64,000 nt of DNA from Acidobacteriota bacterium (GTDB lineage Bacteria > Acidobacteriota > Holophagae > Holophagales > Holophagaceae), in assembly GCA_016195985.1 (NCBI GenBank), contig JACPYP010000006.1, forward strand, positions 62,001 through 126,000, written 5' to 3'. Every line of letters starts with the position of its first letter. Position 1 is the stretch's first letter. Under the pieces are notes generated by a model that worked only from the letters and a program-made list of their open reading frames with translations, did no database searches and was not told the origin of the DNA. Shown piece after piece: positions 24,848 to 33,985 of the stretch. A program made the translations under genes and the position numbers.

Positions 24848-26242
24848 TTAGGCCGCCTGCTTCTGCAGCCAGCGGTTGTAGATGAGCATGCTGAGAGCAC
24901 TCAACAAACCGAAGGATCCAAGGATCACCCATCCGAGCATGGCGTATGTGGGATCCAGCTTCAGCAGGCCATTCGGGAGCTTCACCGCATGCCGGCACAT
25001 AAAATAATTGAAGAACACTGTTCCGACAGGACCGCCGATGATGGCTCCGATGCCCATGGGAAGTTGGGCGTACCCAAGGAAGAGGCCTTCCTGTCCTTTC
25101 GGCGAAAGGGATCCGATGTATTCATAGAGTCGGCTTGAAGCAAAGAGCTCGCCGAACGCGATCAGGGCCACCGTCATGATGATGAACACGGACCCCAGGG
25201 GCAGAATCCAGAAGAAAAACCGGGTCCCTTCCTCCACCCCTCCGGAAAAGTAAATCGGTACGATGTTGATGAGCATCGACAGCCCGATGATCACCGTTCC
25301 AATGACGATTGACTTTATGGGCGGAAGCTTGCCGAATAGTTTTGTAATCAAAAGCTGAAAGGCCACGATAACGAAGGGATTGGCTGCAGTGTAGAGATCC
25401 ATTCGAGGGCTCAGTTCCACGGTACGTTTCACGTAAAGTGGCAGCAGTGTGTATACCTGGTTGTAAATGAAGTAAAAGCCGCTGGCCACCACGATGAAGA
25501 TTACGAACCGGCCGTTGCTAAGGGCCGTGAAGATGCCCATGAAGATGTCCCGAAGGGACCGGCTTGAAGCCTTCTCGGCACCGCCCATCTCCAAGTCCGG
25601 ATCCTTGTAGAAGAAGAGGACCATGAAAAAGGCAAGGGCCGCAGCCGCCATGCTGACGGCAAAAATGATGCTGAGGTCGAACCCTGGCCGACTGCGCACA
25701 AAGAAGGCCACGACTCGCCCGATTACACTCCCGATATTGATAACCATATAAAAGATCGCAAAACCCATGGTCTTACGGGCCCCGGCAGTTTTCTGCACGG
25801 TGCCAGCGATGCATGGCTTCACGAAGGATCCGCCAAGCCCAATCAACTGGATGCCCATGATCACGGTGATCCAAACCTGCCACCCCACGGTCACCCGGTC
25901 GGTCATCGCATTCTGCAGGTGATGGCCCCCGAACCAGATCGGAGCTCCCATCAGGAGATACCCAGCCGTGAGTACACCGAAGGCCAGCAAAAGAGCCTTC
26001 TTGAAACCGATACGGTCGGCCATCGTGCCGGAGAAAATGGGCATGAGGTAGAGGGTGCCCCAGAGCAGGGGCCCATTGATGACCCCAGGCCAGGTGGCTC
26101 CAAACCCGAGCTGTCCGAGGTAGATGACGACGAAGCTGGCCATCGCGTAAAACGCGGCCCGCTCGAAGAGCTCGATGACATTCGCGCTCCAGAAACTGGA
26201 TGGGAATGACTGTTTTTCGTGGAGCGCGGGCTCTGGGGTCAT
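24848..26242 (-). CDS. POT/PTR-family proton-coupled peptide transporter
   Basis: 464 residues with about twelve membrane segments. Near the N terminus FWSANVIELFERAAFYAM carries the ExxER-type motif followed by FY that marks the proton-dependent oligopeptide transporters, and DRIGFKKALLLAFGVL is the typical loop between segments 2 and 3. It should import di- or tripeptides with protons. It is convergent with HPPD, which fits peptide uptake feeding amino-acid degradation. GAGG lies five bases before the ATG. Base composition of the gene is less GC-rich than its neighbours. Confidence 0.8.
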   Translation of the reverse strand: MTPEPALHEKQSFPSSFWSANVIELFERAAFYAMASFVVIYLGQLGFGATWPGVINGPLLWGTLYLMPIFSGTMADRIGFKKALLLAFGVLTAGYLLMGAPIWFGGHHLQNAMTDRVTVGWQVWITVIMGIQLIGLGGSFVKPCIAGTVQKTAGARKTMGFAIFYMVINIGSVIGRVVAFFVRSRPGFDLSIIFAVSMAAAALAFFMVLFFYKDPDLEMGGAEKASSRSLRDIFMGIFTALSNGRFVIFIVVASGFYFIYNQVYTLLPLYVKRTVELSPRMDLYTAANPFVIVAFQLLITKLFGKLPPIKSIVIGTVIIGLSMLINIVPIYFSGGVEEGTRFFFWILPLGSVFIIMTVALIAFGELFASSRLYEYIGSLSPKGQEGLFLGYAQLPMGIGAIIGGPVGTVFFNYFMCRHAVKLPNGLLKLDPTYAMLGWVILGSFGLLSALSMLIYNRWLQKQAA

Positions 26243-26345
26243 GGTTACCTCAAGGTCTGCTTAGTGTGCCATAGCCCTTCCGGTCTAATTGACATCCCTG
26301 TTCAACGGACAACACTCGGATGTTCCACCGGCCGCGGAGTATCCC

Positions 26346-27845
26346 ATGCGCACCCCAGTCCTGATGCCCGCCGCGGTACTGGGCGCTCTGCTCGCCTGCG
26401 GGGGAGGCAAGGGGTCAGTGTCGGGCAACGGGACGCCCCCGGCGCCCACCGCCGGCGTGAGCCTTTCCCCCCCTGGGGCCAGCCTCTGGACCGGCGGCAC
26501 CCAGGCCTTCACGGCCACGGTCACGGGCCATGCCAACCCCGCGGTGACATGGACCGTGGTCGAAACCGGCGGCGGCAGCATCAGCGCGGCTGGACTCTAC
26601 ACGGCCCCTGCCTCCGCGGGCAGCTTCCACGTGAAGGCCACCAGCGTGGGGGATCCCTCGCTGTCCGCCCAGGCCACCCTCACCGTTTCAGTCCAGCCCG
26701 CGGCCGGGGCCTGCAACGGCGCGGCCCTGGGCGCGGGCGCCAGCCTGCAGGGCTTCGTCCCCTTCCCGGCCGACAACGCCTGGAACCAGGACATCTCCGC
26801 GGCCCCTGTGGATCCCAACAGCGCCGCCATCATCGCTTTCATCGGCGCAGGCACGGGCCTGCATCCGGATTTCGGCGCGGGCCTCTACCTGGGCAGCCCC
26901 ATGGGCATTCCCTACATGGTGGTGTCTTCGTCCGCCCAGCCGAAGGTGCCCGTGTCCTTCACCCTTTATGGGGATGAAAGCGATCCGGGCCCCATGCCCA
27001 TTCCCCCCACCGCCCCCGTCGAAGGCGGAGATGGCTCGACGGGAGACCGGCACGTGCTCGTCATGGACCGGGACACCTGCCTGCTCTACGAGCTTGGCAA
27101 CGGCTACCGGCAATCCAACAACAGCTGGGTCGCCAGCGGCGCCGCTGTCTGGGATCTGAAGAGCAACGCCCTGCGGCCCTACGGCTGGACCAGCGCCGAC
27201 GCGGCGGGCCTGCCCATCTTCCCGGGCCTGGCCCGCTACGACGAGGTGGCCGCCGGCGCCATCAGCCACGCGTTGCGCTTCACGGTGCCTGTGTCGCGGA
27301 AAGCCTACGTGCTGCCTGCCACCCATCAGGCCGGAAGCAGCACCAGCTCCAGCGCGCCGCCCATGGGCCTGCGGGTGCGCCTCAAGGCCGGCGTCGACAT
27401 CAGCGGCTACCCCGCCCAGGCCCGGGTGGTGCTGGCGGCCCTCAAGCGCTACGGCATGATCCTGGCCGACAACGGCAGCCCCTGGTACATCTCCGGCACT
27501 CCGGACGACCGCTGGGACAACGATCAACTGGCGCGATTGTCGGGCATCAAGGGTTCTGATTTCGAAGTGGTGCAGATGGGCACCGTGTATACCAGCGATC
27601 CCGCGGGCACCGCCCCCACCCTCAGCGCCTTCAGCGCGGCTCCGGCCAGCATCAAGGCCGGCGCCAGCGCCCAGCTCACCTGGACCGGCGCCAACGCCAC
27701 CCGGTGGTTCATCACGCCGGAAGTGGGCTGGGCCACCGGGGGCAGCGCCACCGTGAAGCCCGCCGCCACCACCACGTACACTCTGACCGCCCAGGGCCCC
27801 TACGGCAGCGTCAGTCGCACCGTGCAGGTGATCGTCGCGCCCTGA
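26346..27845 (+). CDS. lipoprotein with two Ig-like domains flanking an unknown core
   Basis: 499 residues. The signal peptide ends in a lipobox (LGALLACGGG), so the protein is probably lipid-anchored. An Ig-like domain of bacterial Big type follows (about 35-115, from GVSLSPPGASLWTGGTQAF). The core (about 125-410) has no family I know but contains conserved-looking segments such as FVPFPADNAWNQDIS, GDRHVLVMDRDTCLLYELGN and SPWYISGTPDDRWDNDQLAR. A second Ig-like domain (about 420-499, TLSAFSAAPASIKAGASAQL) ends the protein. The core could be an enzyme or a carbohydrate-binding unit. The ATG at 26346 is chosen because the signal sequence starts there. Confidence 0.75.
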   Translation: MRTPVLMPAAVLGALLACGGGKGSVSGNGTPPAPTAGVSLSPPGASLWTGGTQAFTATVTGHANPAVTWTVVETGGGSISAAGLYTAPASAGSFHVKATSVGDPSLSAQATLTVSVQPAAGACNGAALGAGASLQGFVPFPADNAWNQDISAAPVDPNSAAIIAFIGAGTGLHPDFGAGLYLGSPMGIPYMVVSSSAQPKVPVSFTLYGDESDPGPMPIPPTAPVEGGDGSTGDRHVLVMDRDTCLLYELGNGYRQSNNSWVASGAAVWDLKSNALRPYGWTSADAAGLPIFPGLARYDEVAAGAISHALRFTVPVSRKAYVLPATHQAGSSTSSSAPPMGLRVRLKAGVDISGYPAQARVVLAALKRYGMILADNGSPWYISGTPDDRWDNDQLARLSGIKGSDFEVVQMGTVYTSDPAGTAPTLSAFSAAPASIKAGASAQLTWTGANATRWFITPEVGWATGGSATVKPAATTTYTLTAQGPYGSVSRTVQVIVAP

Positions 27846-27895
27846 GGGGAAATGAAGCGCCCTCGCCCCGCGCCGCTCTCTGGTAGAACGGTGCG

Positions 27896-29113
27896 ATGTG
27901 CTTCTTTGCCGCCTGCTGCAGACCATTGGCCTTGACCCTGGCGGTCGGCTTGGGCGCCTCCGCCATGGCCGGGCCCCCCACCGGCCTCAAGGCCTATTCC
28001 CCCGCCGCCCAGGCCCTCATCGATCGCGCCTTTGGGGATCTGGATCCAGCCCGGCCGGTGGTCGATGTCCACGTGCACGCCCTGGGCCTCGGCCAGGACG
28101 GCGACGGCACCTTCGTGAACCCCGACAAACTCAGCGTCCGGCACCCGCTCAAGCGCCTGGAGACGAGCCTCTACTTGAGGGCCACCGGTGTGAAGGGCCT
28201 GGATCATTTCGACCAGGACTACCTCGAGGTGCTGATCGCCCGGGCCCGGGCCTTTCCGCGCCCCCTGCGGATCCACCTGCTGGCCATGGACCGCGCCTAC
28301 AAGTCCGACGGCACGCCCGATCCCTCCCGCACGGAATTCCACGTGCCCAACGCCTACGTGCTCGATCAGGCCGCCCGGCATCCCGATCTCATCACCCCTG
28401 TCATCTCCATCCACCCAGCCAGGAAGGACGCCATCCAGGAGCTGGAAGCCTGTGCCGCCCGGGGCGCCCGCCTGATGAAGTGGCTGCCCAACGCCCAGGC
28501 CATCGATCCCGCCGATCCCGCCTTCGATCCCTTCTACCGCCGCATGAAGGCGCTGGGCGTGGTGCTGCTCACCCATGCGGGCGAGGAGAAGGCCGTGGCC
28601 GTGAAGGGGGCGCAGGCCCTGGGCAACCCCTTGCGCCTGCGGCGGCCGCTGGACCTGGGCGTCACGGTCATCGTGGCCCACTGCGCCAGCCTGGGGCGCA
28701 ATGATGATCTGGATCATTCCGGCAAGTCGGTCCCGAATTTCGAGCTGTTCCTGCGCCTTATGAATGAACCCCGCTACCAGGACCGCCTTTTCGGAGACCT
28801 CTCCGCCATCACCCAGATCAACCGCCTGCCCGCGCCGCTTCAACACCTGCTGGCCCACCCCGGGCTGGACGACCGCCTGCTCAACGGCAGCGACTATCCT
28901 CTGCCCGGCGTGGATCTCGTCATCTGGACCCGCCAGCTGGTGAGGCTGGGAATGCTCACCGCTGGCGAGCGCCGGGCCCTCAACGAGATCTGGAAGCGGA
29001 ACCCCCTGCTTTTCGATTTCGTGCTCAAACGCACCTTGAAAGATCCCGGAACGGGCCGGCGCTGGCCCGCGAGCCTGTTCCAAAGGGATCCGGACTCACT
29101 CGCGGCGACGTGA
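27896..29113 (+). CDS. exported amidohydrolase-family protein
   Basis: 405 residues with a probable signal peptide (CFFAACCRPLALTLAVGLGA to about residue 25). The metal-dependent TIM-barrel of the amidohydrolase-2 type is suggested by PVVDVHVHALGLGQDG, MKWLPNAQAIDPADPA, VVLLTHAGEEKAV, VIVAHCASLG and LLNGSDYPLPGVDL. The reaction may be a hydrolysis or a decarboxylation, as both occur in this family. It lies 50 bp after the lipoprotein gene in the same direction. No clear Shine-Dalgarno sequence precedes the ATG. Confidence 0.72.
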   Translation: MCFFAACCRPLALTLAVGLGASAMAGPPTGLKAYSPAAQALIDRAFGDLDPARPVVDVHVHALGLGQDGDGTFVNPDKLSVRHPLKRLETSLYLRATGVKGLDHFDQDYLEVLIARARAFPRPLRIHLLAMDRAYKSDGTPDPSRTEFHVPNAYVLDQAARHPDLITPVISIHPARKDAIQELEACAARGARLMKWLPNAQAIDPADPAFDPFYRRMKALGVVLLTHAGEEKAVAVKGAQALGNPLRLRRPLDLGVTVIVAHCASLGRNDDLDHSGKSVPNFELFLRLMNEPRYQDRLFGDLSAITQINRLPAPLQHLLAHPGLDDRLLNGSDYPLPGVDLVIWTRQLVRLGMLTAGERRALNEIWKRNPLLFDFVLKRTLKDPGTGRRWPASLFQRDPDSLAAT

Positions 29114-29353
29114 GGCTGGGGTCGGCTCCAGAATCATTAACAACCTGGACATCGCAAACAAACGAACCCATATTGGTGCGGTATGCCGCCTGAGCATGGC
29201 TTGGCCGTGATTTGGCGTGCGTCGGAACCTGACCAGCTCTGAGGAGTGCGGCGTGTTCTTTTCGAGGCGAGTCCCCTCCCCTGCCCGAACGGGCGGAGGG
29301 GGCATCCCGTGTACGGACCTGGGGCTCCGGCCCCCTGCAAAGGAGAGTGCGGT

Positions 29354-31108
29354 ATGGAACGCTACGGCCTGACAGCCGGCAAGGACGGGGGGCCCCATGT
29401 GGCGGTCCCTTATCGGGGCATGCGCCTTCTGAGCCACCCCATGTATTCCAAGGGCACCGCCTTCACGCCGGAAGAGCGGCAGGCCTTCGGCCTGGAAGGC
29501 CTGCTCCCGCATACCGTGAGCACCCTGGAGCAGCAATCCCTGCGGGTCTACAACAACATCAGCCGCAAGCAGGATCCCCTGGAGAAATTCATCGGCCTGG
29601 CCTCGCTGCAGGACCGCAACGAGTACCTGTTCTACCGGGTGCTCCTCGATCACATCCAGGAATTCCTGCCCATCGTCTACACGCCCACCGTGGGCCAGGC
29701 CTGCCAGGAATTCAGCCACATCTTCCGCCGCGGCCGGGGCGTGTGGATCACGCCGGAGCACCGGGGCCGGATCCACGAGGTACTGGGGAACGCGCCCTAC
29801 GACGATGTCCGGCTCATCGTGGTCACGGATAACGAGCGCATCCTCGGCCTGGGCGACCAGGGCGCGGGCGGCATGGGCATCCCCATCGGCAAGCTGGCGC
29901 TCTACACCGCAGCGGCGGGCATTCCGCCCTGGCAGACCCTTCCCATCAGCTTGGACGTGGGCACCGACAACCAGGCCCTGCTGGCGGATGAGCTCTACCT
30001 CGGCTGGCGGGCCCCTCGCCTGCGCGGCCCGGAATACGATTCACTGGTGGAAGAGTTCGTCCAGGCCGTGAAGAAGCGCTTCCCCAGGGCCCTCCTCCAG
30101 TGGGAGGACTTCAAGAAGAACAACGCTTTCCGCCTGCTGGACCGCTACCAGAAAGAGATCACCAGCTTCAACGACGACATCCAGGGCACGGCCGCCGTGG
30201 GCGTGGCTGGCATGATCGCCGGGGCCCGCGTTACGGGCATCCCCTTGCAAAAGCAGCGGGTGGTGATTCTCGGCGCGGGCGCCGCGGGCGTGGGCATCGC
30301 CCGGCTGATCCGGGAAACCCTCCGGCAGGAGGGCCTGAGCGGTGATGCGCTCACCCAGGCCACCGTGAACCTGGACAGCAAGGGCCTCCTGGTGGATGAC
30401 GAGCCCATCCACGATGTCCACAAGCGGGACTTTGCGTGGCCCGCAACGCTGGCGGAGAAGGCTGGCCTCGGGAAAGGCCAGCCCCGCGATCTGCTGGCGG
30501 TGATCCGCGCCCTTCATCCCACCATGCTCATCGGTACTTCGGGCGAACCCGGCGCCTTCACGGAAGAGGCCATCCGAGAAATGGCCAAGCATGTGGAGCG
30601 CCCCTTGGTGTTCCCCATGTCCAACCCCACCAGCATGAGCGAGGCGAAGCCCGCAGACGTGCTCCGTTGGACCGGAGGCCGGGCCCTCATCGCCACGGGC
30701 AGCCCCTTCGAGCCAGTGCACATGAACGGACGGGTCCACGTCATCGGCCAGGGCAACAACGTCTACATCTTCCCCGGCGTGGGGCTGGGCGCCCTGGTGT
30801 GCGAAGCCAAGGAAGTCACCACCAGCATGTTCTCCGCCGCCGCCCGCAGCCTTGCCGAAACGATCCACGCGGACGAATTGGAATCCGGAAGCCTCTTCCC
30901 CTCGGCGGAACGGATCCGCGAGGTGACCGCCGCCGTGGCCGCCGCCGTGATAAAGGACGCCATGGCCTGCGGCGTGGCCCGCCGCCCCGTCGACGCGAAG
31001 GACATTCCCGCCACCGTGGCCCAGGCCATGTGGACGCCGGCCTATCTCCCCGAAGAACCGGCCCCCCAGGAGTGGGCCGGCGCCTTCCACGCCGCCGCCG
31101 CGGATTGA
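29354..31108 (+). CDS. maeA: malic enzyme (malate dehydrogenase, oxaloacetate-decarboxylating)
   Basis: 584 residues, the large SfcA/MaeA type. The N-terminal domain shows GTAFTPEERQAFGLEGLLP, the catalytic tyrosine region PIVYTPTVGQACQEFSHIFR and GLGDQGAGGMGIPIGKLALY. The metal-site aspartates lie in FNDDIQGTAAV, the nucleotide fold is VVILGAGAAGVGIARLI, and later come FPMSNPTSMSEA and NVYIFPGVGLGAL. It converts malate to pyruvate and CO2 with NAD(P). The ATG has GGAGAG upstream; 240 bp of leader precede it, with a GC-rich hairpin. A strong bidirectional terminator separates it from moeA. Confidence 0.9.
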   Translation: MERYGLTAGKDGGPHVAVPYRGMRLLSHPMYSKGTAFTPEERQAFGLEGLLPHTVSTLEQQSLRVYNNISRKQDPLEKFIGLASLQDRNEYLFYRVLLDHIQEFLPIVYTPTVGQACQEFSHIFRRGRGVWITPEHRGRIHEVLGNAPYDDVRLIVVTDNERILGLGDQGAGGMGIPIGKLALYTAAAGIPPWQTLPISLDVGTDNQALLADELYLGWRAPRLRGPEYDSLVEEFVQAVKKRFPRALLQWEDFKKNNAFRLLDRYQKEITSFNDDIQGTAAVGVAGMIAGARVTGIPLQKQRVVILGAGAAGVGIARLIRETLRQEGLSGDALTQATVNLDSKGLLVDDEPIHDVHKRDFAWPATLAEKAGLGKGQPRDLLAVIRALHPTMLIGTSGEPGAFTEEAIREMAKHVERPLVFPMSNPTSMSEAKPADVLRWTGGRALIATGSPFEPVHMNGRVHVIGQGNNVYIFPGVGLGALVCEAKEVTTSMFSAAARSLAETIHADELESGSLFPSAERIREVTAAVAAAVIKDAMACGVARRPVDAKDIPATVAQAMWTPAYLPEEPAPQEWAGAFHAAAAD

Positions 31109-31125
31109 CCGCAGAACCGCGCGGA

Positions 31126-31164
31126 AAACACAGAACCCTCCGCGATCCGGAGGGTTCTGTGTTT
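31126..31164. terminator. bidirectional terminator between malic enzyme and moeA
   Basis: A perfect 17-bp stem (31126-31142 with 31148-31164) with a five-base loop. The outer end is AAACACAG on one side and CTGTGTTT on the other, so A/T tracts are present for both directions. Confidence 0.9.
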
Positions 31165-31183
31165 GTGGCGGCGCCCTCCGGGA

Positions 31184-32425
31184 TCAGTGGTCCTCGGCCT
31201 CTTCCGTGAGGTGAAGCAACACCGGGCCTCCCGGCGCCACCTGATCCACTCCGGCAGGAATCACCGCCAGGGCGTTGGCGCTGAGCATGGACGACAGGAT
31301 GGCCGATCCCTGCGGCCCCGTGAGGCGGGCGCGGCATTCGCCGTCTTCCTTGGCCGCCACCACCCGCAGGAAGGTGGTGCGGCCATCGCCCGCCCGGCCG
31401 CTCCAGCCGTCCTCCAGGCGCGCTTCCGCCACGGGGCGGTGCAGCTTCGAGAAGCCCATGGCCTTGCGCAGCGCGGGCCGCACGTACTCCTCCACCATGA
31501 GCATGGCGGCCACGGGGTTGCCCGGGATGCCGAAGATGGGCTTGGCGCCGAGCCGCCAGAACCCCAAGGGCCCCCCCGGCTTCTGCGCCACCTTCCAGAA
31601 GACCCGCTCTGCGCCCAGCTCTTCGAGCATGGCCTTCATGTGATCGTAGTCGCCCACGGAGATGCCGCCGGTGGTGAGCACCACGTCGGCCTCAAGGGCC
31701 AGCTTCAGCGTGCGCATCAAGGTGCCTCGGTCGTCGGGCACCCGCGCGTAGGGCACGGGGATGGCACCGCAAGCGCGGACCTGGGCGCAGACGGCGTGGA
31801 TGTTCGCATCCCGGATGCGGCCCGGCCCTGGTTCTTCGGAGACATCCACCAATTCATCGCCCGTGGTGAGCACGGCCACCCGCGCGCGCGGGTGCACGGG
31901 CACGGTGGGAATGCCCGCCGCCGCCAGCACGCCCAGGTCGCCCGGACGCAGGCTCTGTCCGGCTTTCAGAAGGAGCTGGCCCTGCCGGAGATCCTCCCCC
32001 GCCAGGCGGATGTGAATGCCCCTGCGGATGGGCCGCCGCATCTCCACCCAACCTCCGCTCCCTTCCTCGCTCCGGGCGGTGTCTTCCACAGGCACCACGG
32101 CATCGGCGCCCTCCGGCAGGGCCGCTCCTGTCATGATCCGCAGGGCCGAACCCGGACGCAGGACATGTGACGGCACGCCGCCCGCCGCCAGGTCGCCCAG
32201 CACGCGCAGACGCACAGGCCGCTCTGTGGAGGCCGCTTCGAGATCCGCCGCCTGCACCGCATAGCCATCCATGGCCGAGTTGGTGAAGGGGGGCACCGTG
32301 GCCGCGGAGTGGATGCCGGAGGCGAGGACCAGCCCCAGGCTGTCCGCCAGCGGCGTCGAAACGGGCGGCAGCGGCGCCGTGGCCGCGAGGATGAGGTCAA
32401 GGGCTTCGGCGGGCGTGGGCATCAA
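31184..32425 (-). CDS. moeA: molybdopterin molybdotransferase
   Basis: 413 residues. MoeA features: PFTNSAMDGYAVQAADLEA near the N terminus, RIMTGAALPEGADAVVPVED, the MoCF-fold region VAVLTTGDELVDV and VVLTTGGISVGDYDHMKAML, and the C-terminal domain with FGIPGNPVAAMLMVEEY. It inserts molybdate (or tungstate) into adenylylated molybdopterin. It overlaps a small membrane-protein gene by four bases and is followed upstream by modCBA, so metal uptake and insertion form one leftward unit. A tungsten enzyme is encoded elsewhere in the window. Confidence 0.92.
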   Translation of the reverse strand: MMPTPAEALDLILAATAPLPPVSTPLADSLGLVLASGIHSAATVPPFTNSAMDGYAVQAADLEAASTERPVRLRVLGDLAAGGVPSHVLRPGSALRIMTGAALPEGADAVVPVEDTARSEEGSGGWVEMRRPIRRGIHIRLAGEDLRQGQLLLKAGQSLRPGDLGVLAAAGIPTVPVHPRARVAVLTTGDELVDVSEEPGPGRIRDANIHAVCAQVRACGAIPVPYARVPDDRGTLMRTLKLALEADVVLTTGGISVGDYDHMKAMLEELGAERVFWKVAQKPGGPLGFWRLGAKPIFGIPGNPVAAMLMVEEYVRPALRKAMGFSKLHRPVAEARLEDGWSGRAGDGRTTFLRVVAAKEDGECRARLTGPQGSAILSSMLSANALAVIPAGVDQVAPGGPVLLHLTEEAEDH

Positions 32426-32853
32426 GGTTCCTTCGCGGCCTTCCCGGTGAGGAAGGAATGGTGCCGCCAGGCCCCGGGCATGTGCGAGCCGATGGAGGCC
32501 ACCAGGGTGGCGGCCAGGTACCAGGGCAGGCGGGCTTCGGGCTGCAGCAGGCCCAGGCCCAGCAGCGCCAGCTTCAGCAACAGGGCCACGCCGCTGCCCT
32601 GCAGAAGAAAGGCCGCGTCCTTGGCCAGGTCGATGGCCATGAGCAGCAGGCCGCTGGCCACGGTGAGGAGGATCGCGGCTCGCAGTCGATGGAAATCCGC
32701 GCCGAAGGGAAGGCCGCCCACCACCAGGGCCATGGCCGCGATGTGGATGCTGCGCAGCGCCAGCTGCGCCGGGCGGGCCCAGGGGAAGGAACGGGGCGAT
32801 TCCGGCAGGAGCAGGCTCCGCAAGGAATGCCGTGTTGTCCCAACCGTCGCCAT
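32422..32853 (-). CDS. small integral membrane protein of the mod-moeA unit
   Basis: 143 residues with about four hydrophobic segments (SIHIAAMALVVGGLPFGADF, LLTVASGLLLMAIDLAKDA, VALLLKLALLGLGLLQPEAR, WYLAATLVASIGSHMPG). Histidines stand in the first helix and in GSHMPGAWRHHS near the end. I do not recognise a family. The ATG at 32853 has CGGAGG nine bases upstream and is preferred over a TTG 21 bases earlier. The four-base overlap with moeA and 37-bp distance from modC indicate co-transcription, so a link with molybdate or tungstate handling is plausible. Confidence 0.65.
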   Translation of the reverse strand: MATVGTTRHSLRSLLLPESPRSFPWARPAQLALRSIHIAAMALVVGGLPFGADFHRLRAAILLTVASGLLLMAIDLAKDAAFLLQGSGVALLLKLALLGLGLLQPEARLPWYLAATLVASIGSHMPGAWRHHSFLTGKAAKEP

Positions 32854-32890
32854 GGAAGCCGTCCTCCGCAACAAGTGTAGAGTGGCCCGC

Positions 32891-33985
32891 TCAACCCTCG
32901 ATGGGAATGACGCCGATGGCGCTGGCCTTGATGAGGGCGTGGGTCGTCTGGCCCTGGGCCAGCTTCAGATCCTGGCAGGCCCAGGTGGTGATGAGCGCCT
33001 CGAAGGGGAAGCCCGCATCGAGGCGGATGCGCGTGAGCCCGCCCAGGGGTTCGATGGCCACGATCTCCGCCACCAGGCGGTTGCGCTGGGTCTGGGGGCC
33101 GTGGGGGCCGTGCTCCAGCGCCACGCCCTCTCCGCGGATGCAGGCGAAGGCTTCTTCAAAATCCCCCCCGGGATCCGGCGCCAGCAATTCAGCGCTGCCG
33201 GCCCCCAGGCGCAACAGGCCCTCCACGCGGCCCAGCACCCGGGTGCGCACCACCACGCCCATTTGCACGCCCAGGGGATCGCCCGCGCGGCCGCCATGGC
33301 CCCCATAGCGCGAAAGCACCAGGGCCGGCTCGCCCTCCTCCACGATGCGGCCCTCGGCCATGCGCAGCATGCGGTCCCCCAAGGCCAGGGCCTCCAGCGG
33401 ATCGTGGGTCACCAGGAGGGCGGGCACCCGCAGGTCCTGGAGGCGCTTCCGCAGGGTGTGCCGGAGCTGCTCCGCGGCGGCGCGGTCCAGGGACACGAAG
33501 GGCTCGTCCAGCAGCACCAGGCGGGGTTTGGGCGCCAGGGCCCGGGCCAGGGCCACCCGCTGCTTCTGGCCGCCTGAAAGCTCCGCGGGGCGGCGGTCCG
33601 CCAGGCCCTCCAAGCCCATCATGGCGATGAATTCGGCCACCCTCCGCCGGCCTTCGGCCCGGGAACAGTCCCGGATGCCGTAGGCGATGTTGCCCGCCAC
33701 GCTGAGGTGGGGAAACAGGGCCGAATCCTGGGAGACGAAACCAATGTTCCGGCCGGATGCGGAACGGATGGCGCGGCCGTTCTGGAACCACGTCTCCCCG
33801 CCCGCCTGGATGAGCCCCTCTTCCGGCGCCTCCAGGCCCGCCAGGCAGCGCAGCACCGTGGTCTTGCCGCAGCCGGAGGGGCCGAAGAGCACGGTCAGGC
33901 CGAAGGCGTCCAACGGCAGCTGGAAGGCCGCCTGGATGGTGGGCCCACCGGGGAATGTCTTCGAGAACGACGCCCTCAGCTCCAC
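32891..33985 (-). CDS. modC: molybdate ABC transporter ATP-binding protein
   Basis: 364 residues. Walker A GPSGCGKTT (about 35-43), Q-loop VSQDSALFPHLSV, signature LSGGQKQRVALARAL, Walker B RLVLLDEPF and the switch histidine in LLVTHDPLEAL are all present. The C-terminal third (about 300-364) is a TOBE-type domain (RNRLVAEIVAIEPLGGLTRI), which binds oxyanions in ModC. The GTG at 33985 overlaps the end of modB by ten bases and has GGGAG upstream; the frame stays open far into modB only by chance. Confidence 0.88.
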   Translation of the reverse strand: MELRASFSKTFPGGPTIQAAFQLPLDAFGLTVLFGPSGCGKTTVLRCLAGLEAPEEGLIQAGGETWFQNGRAIRSASGRNIGFVSQDSALFPHLSVAGNIAYGIRDCSRAEGRRRVAEFIAMMGLEGLADRRPAELSGGQKQRVALARALAPKPRLVLLDEPFVSLDRAAAEQLRHTLRKRLQDLRVPALLVTHDPLEALALGDRMLRMAEGRIVEEGEPALVLSRYGGHGGRAGDPLGVQMGVVVRTRVLGRVEGLLRLGAGSAELLAPDPGGDFEEAFACIRGEGVALEHGPHGPQTQRNRLVAEIVAIEPLGGLTRIRLDAGFPFEALITTWACQDLKLAQGQTTHALIKASAIGVIPIEG

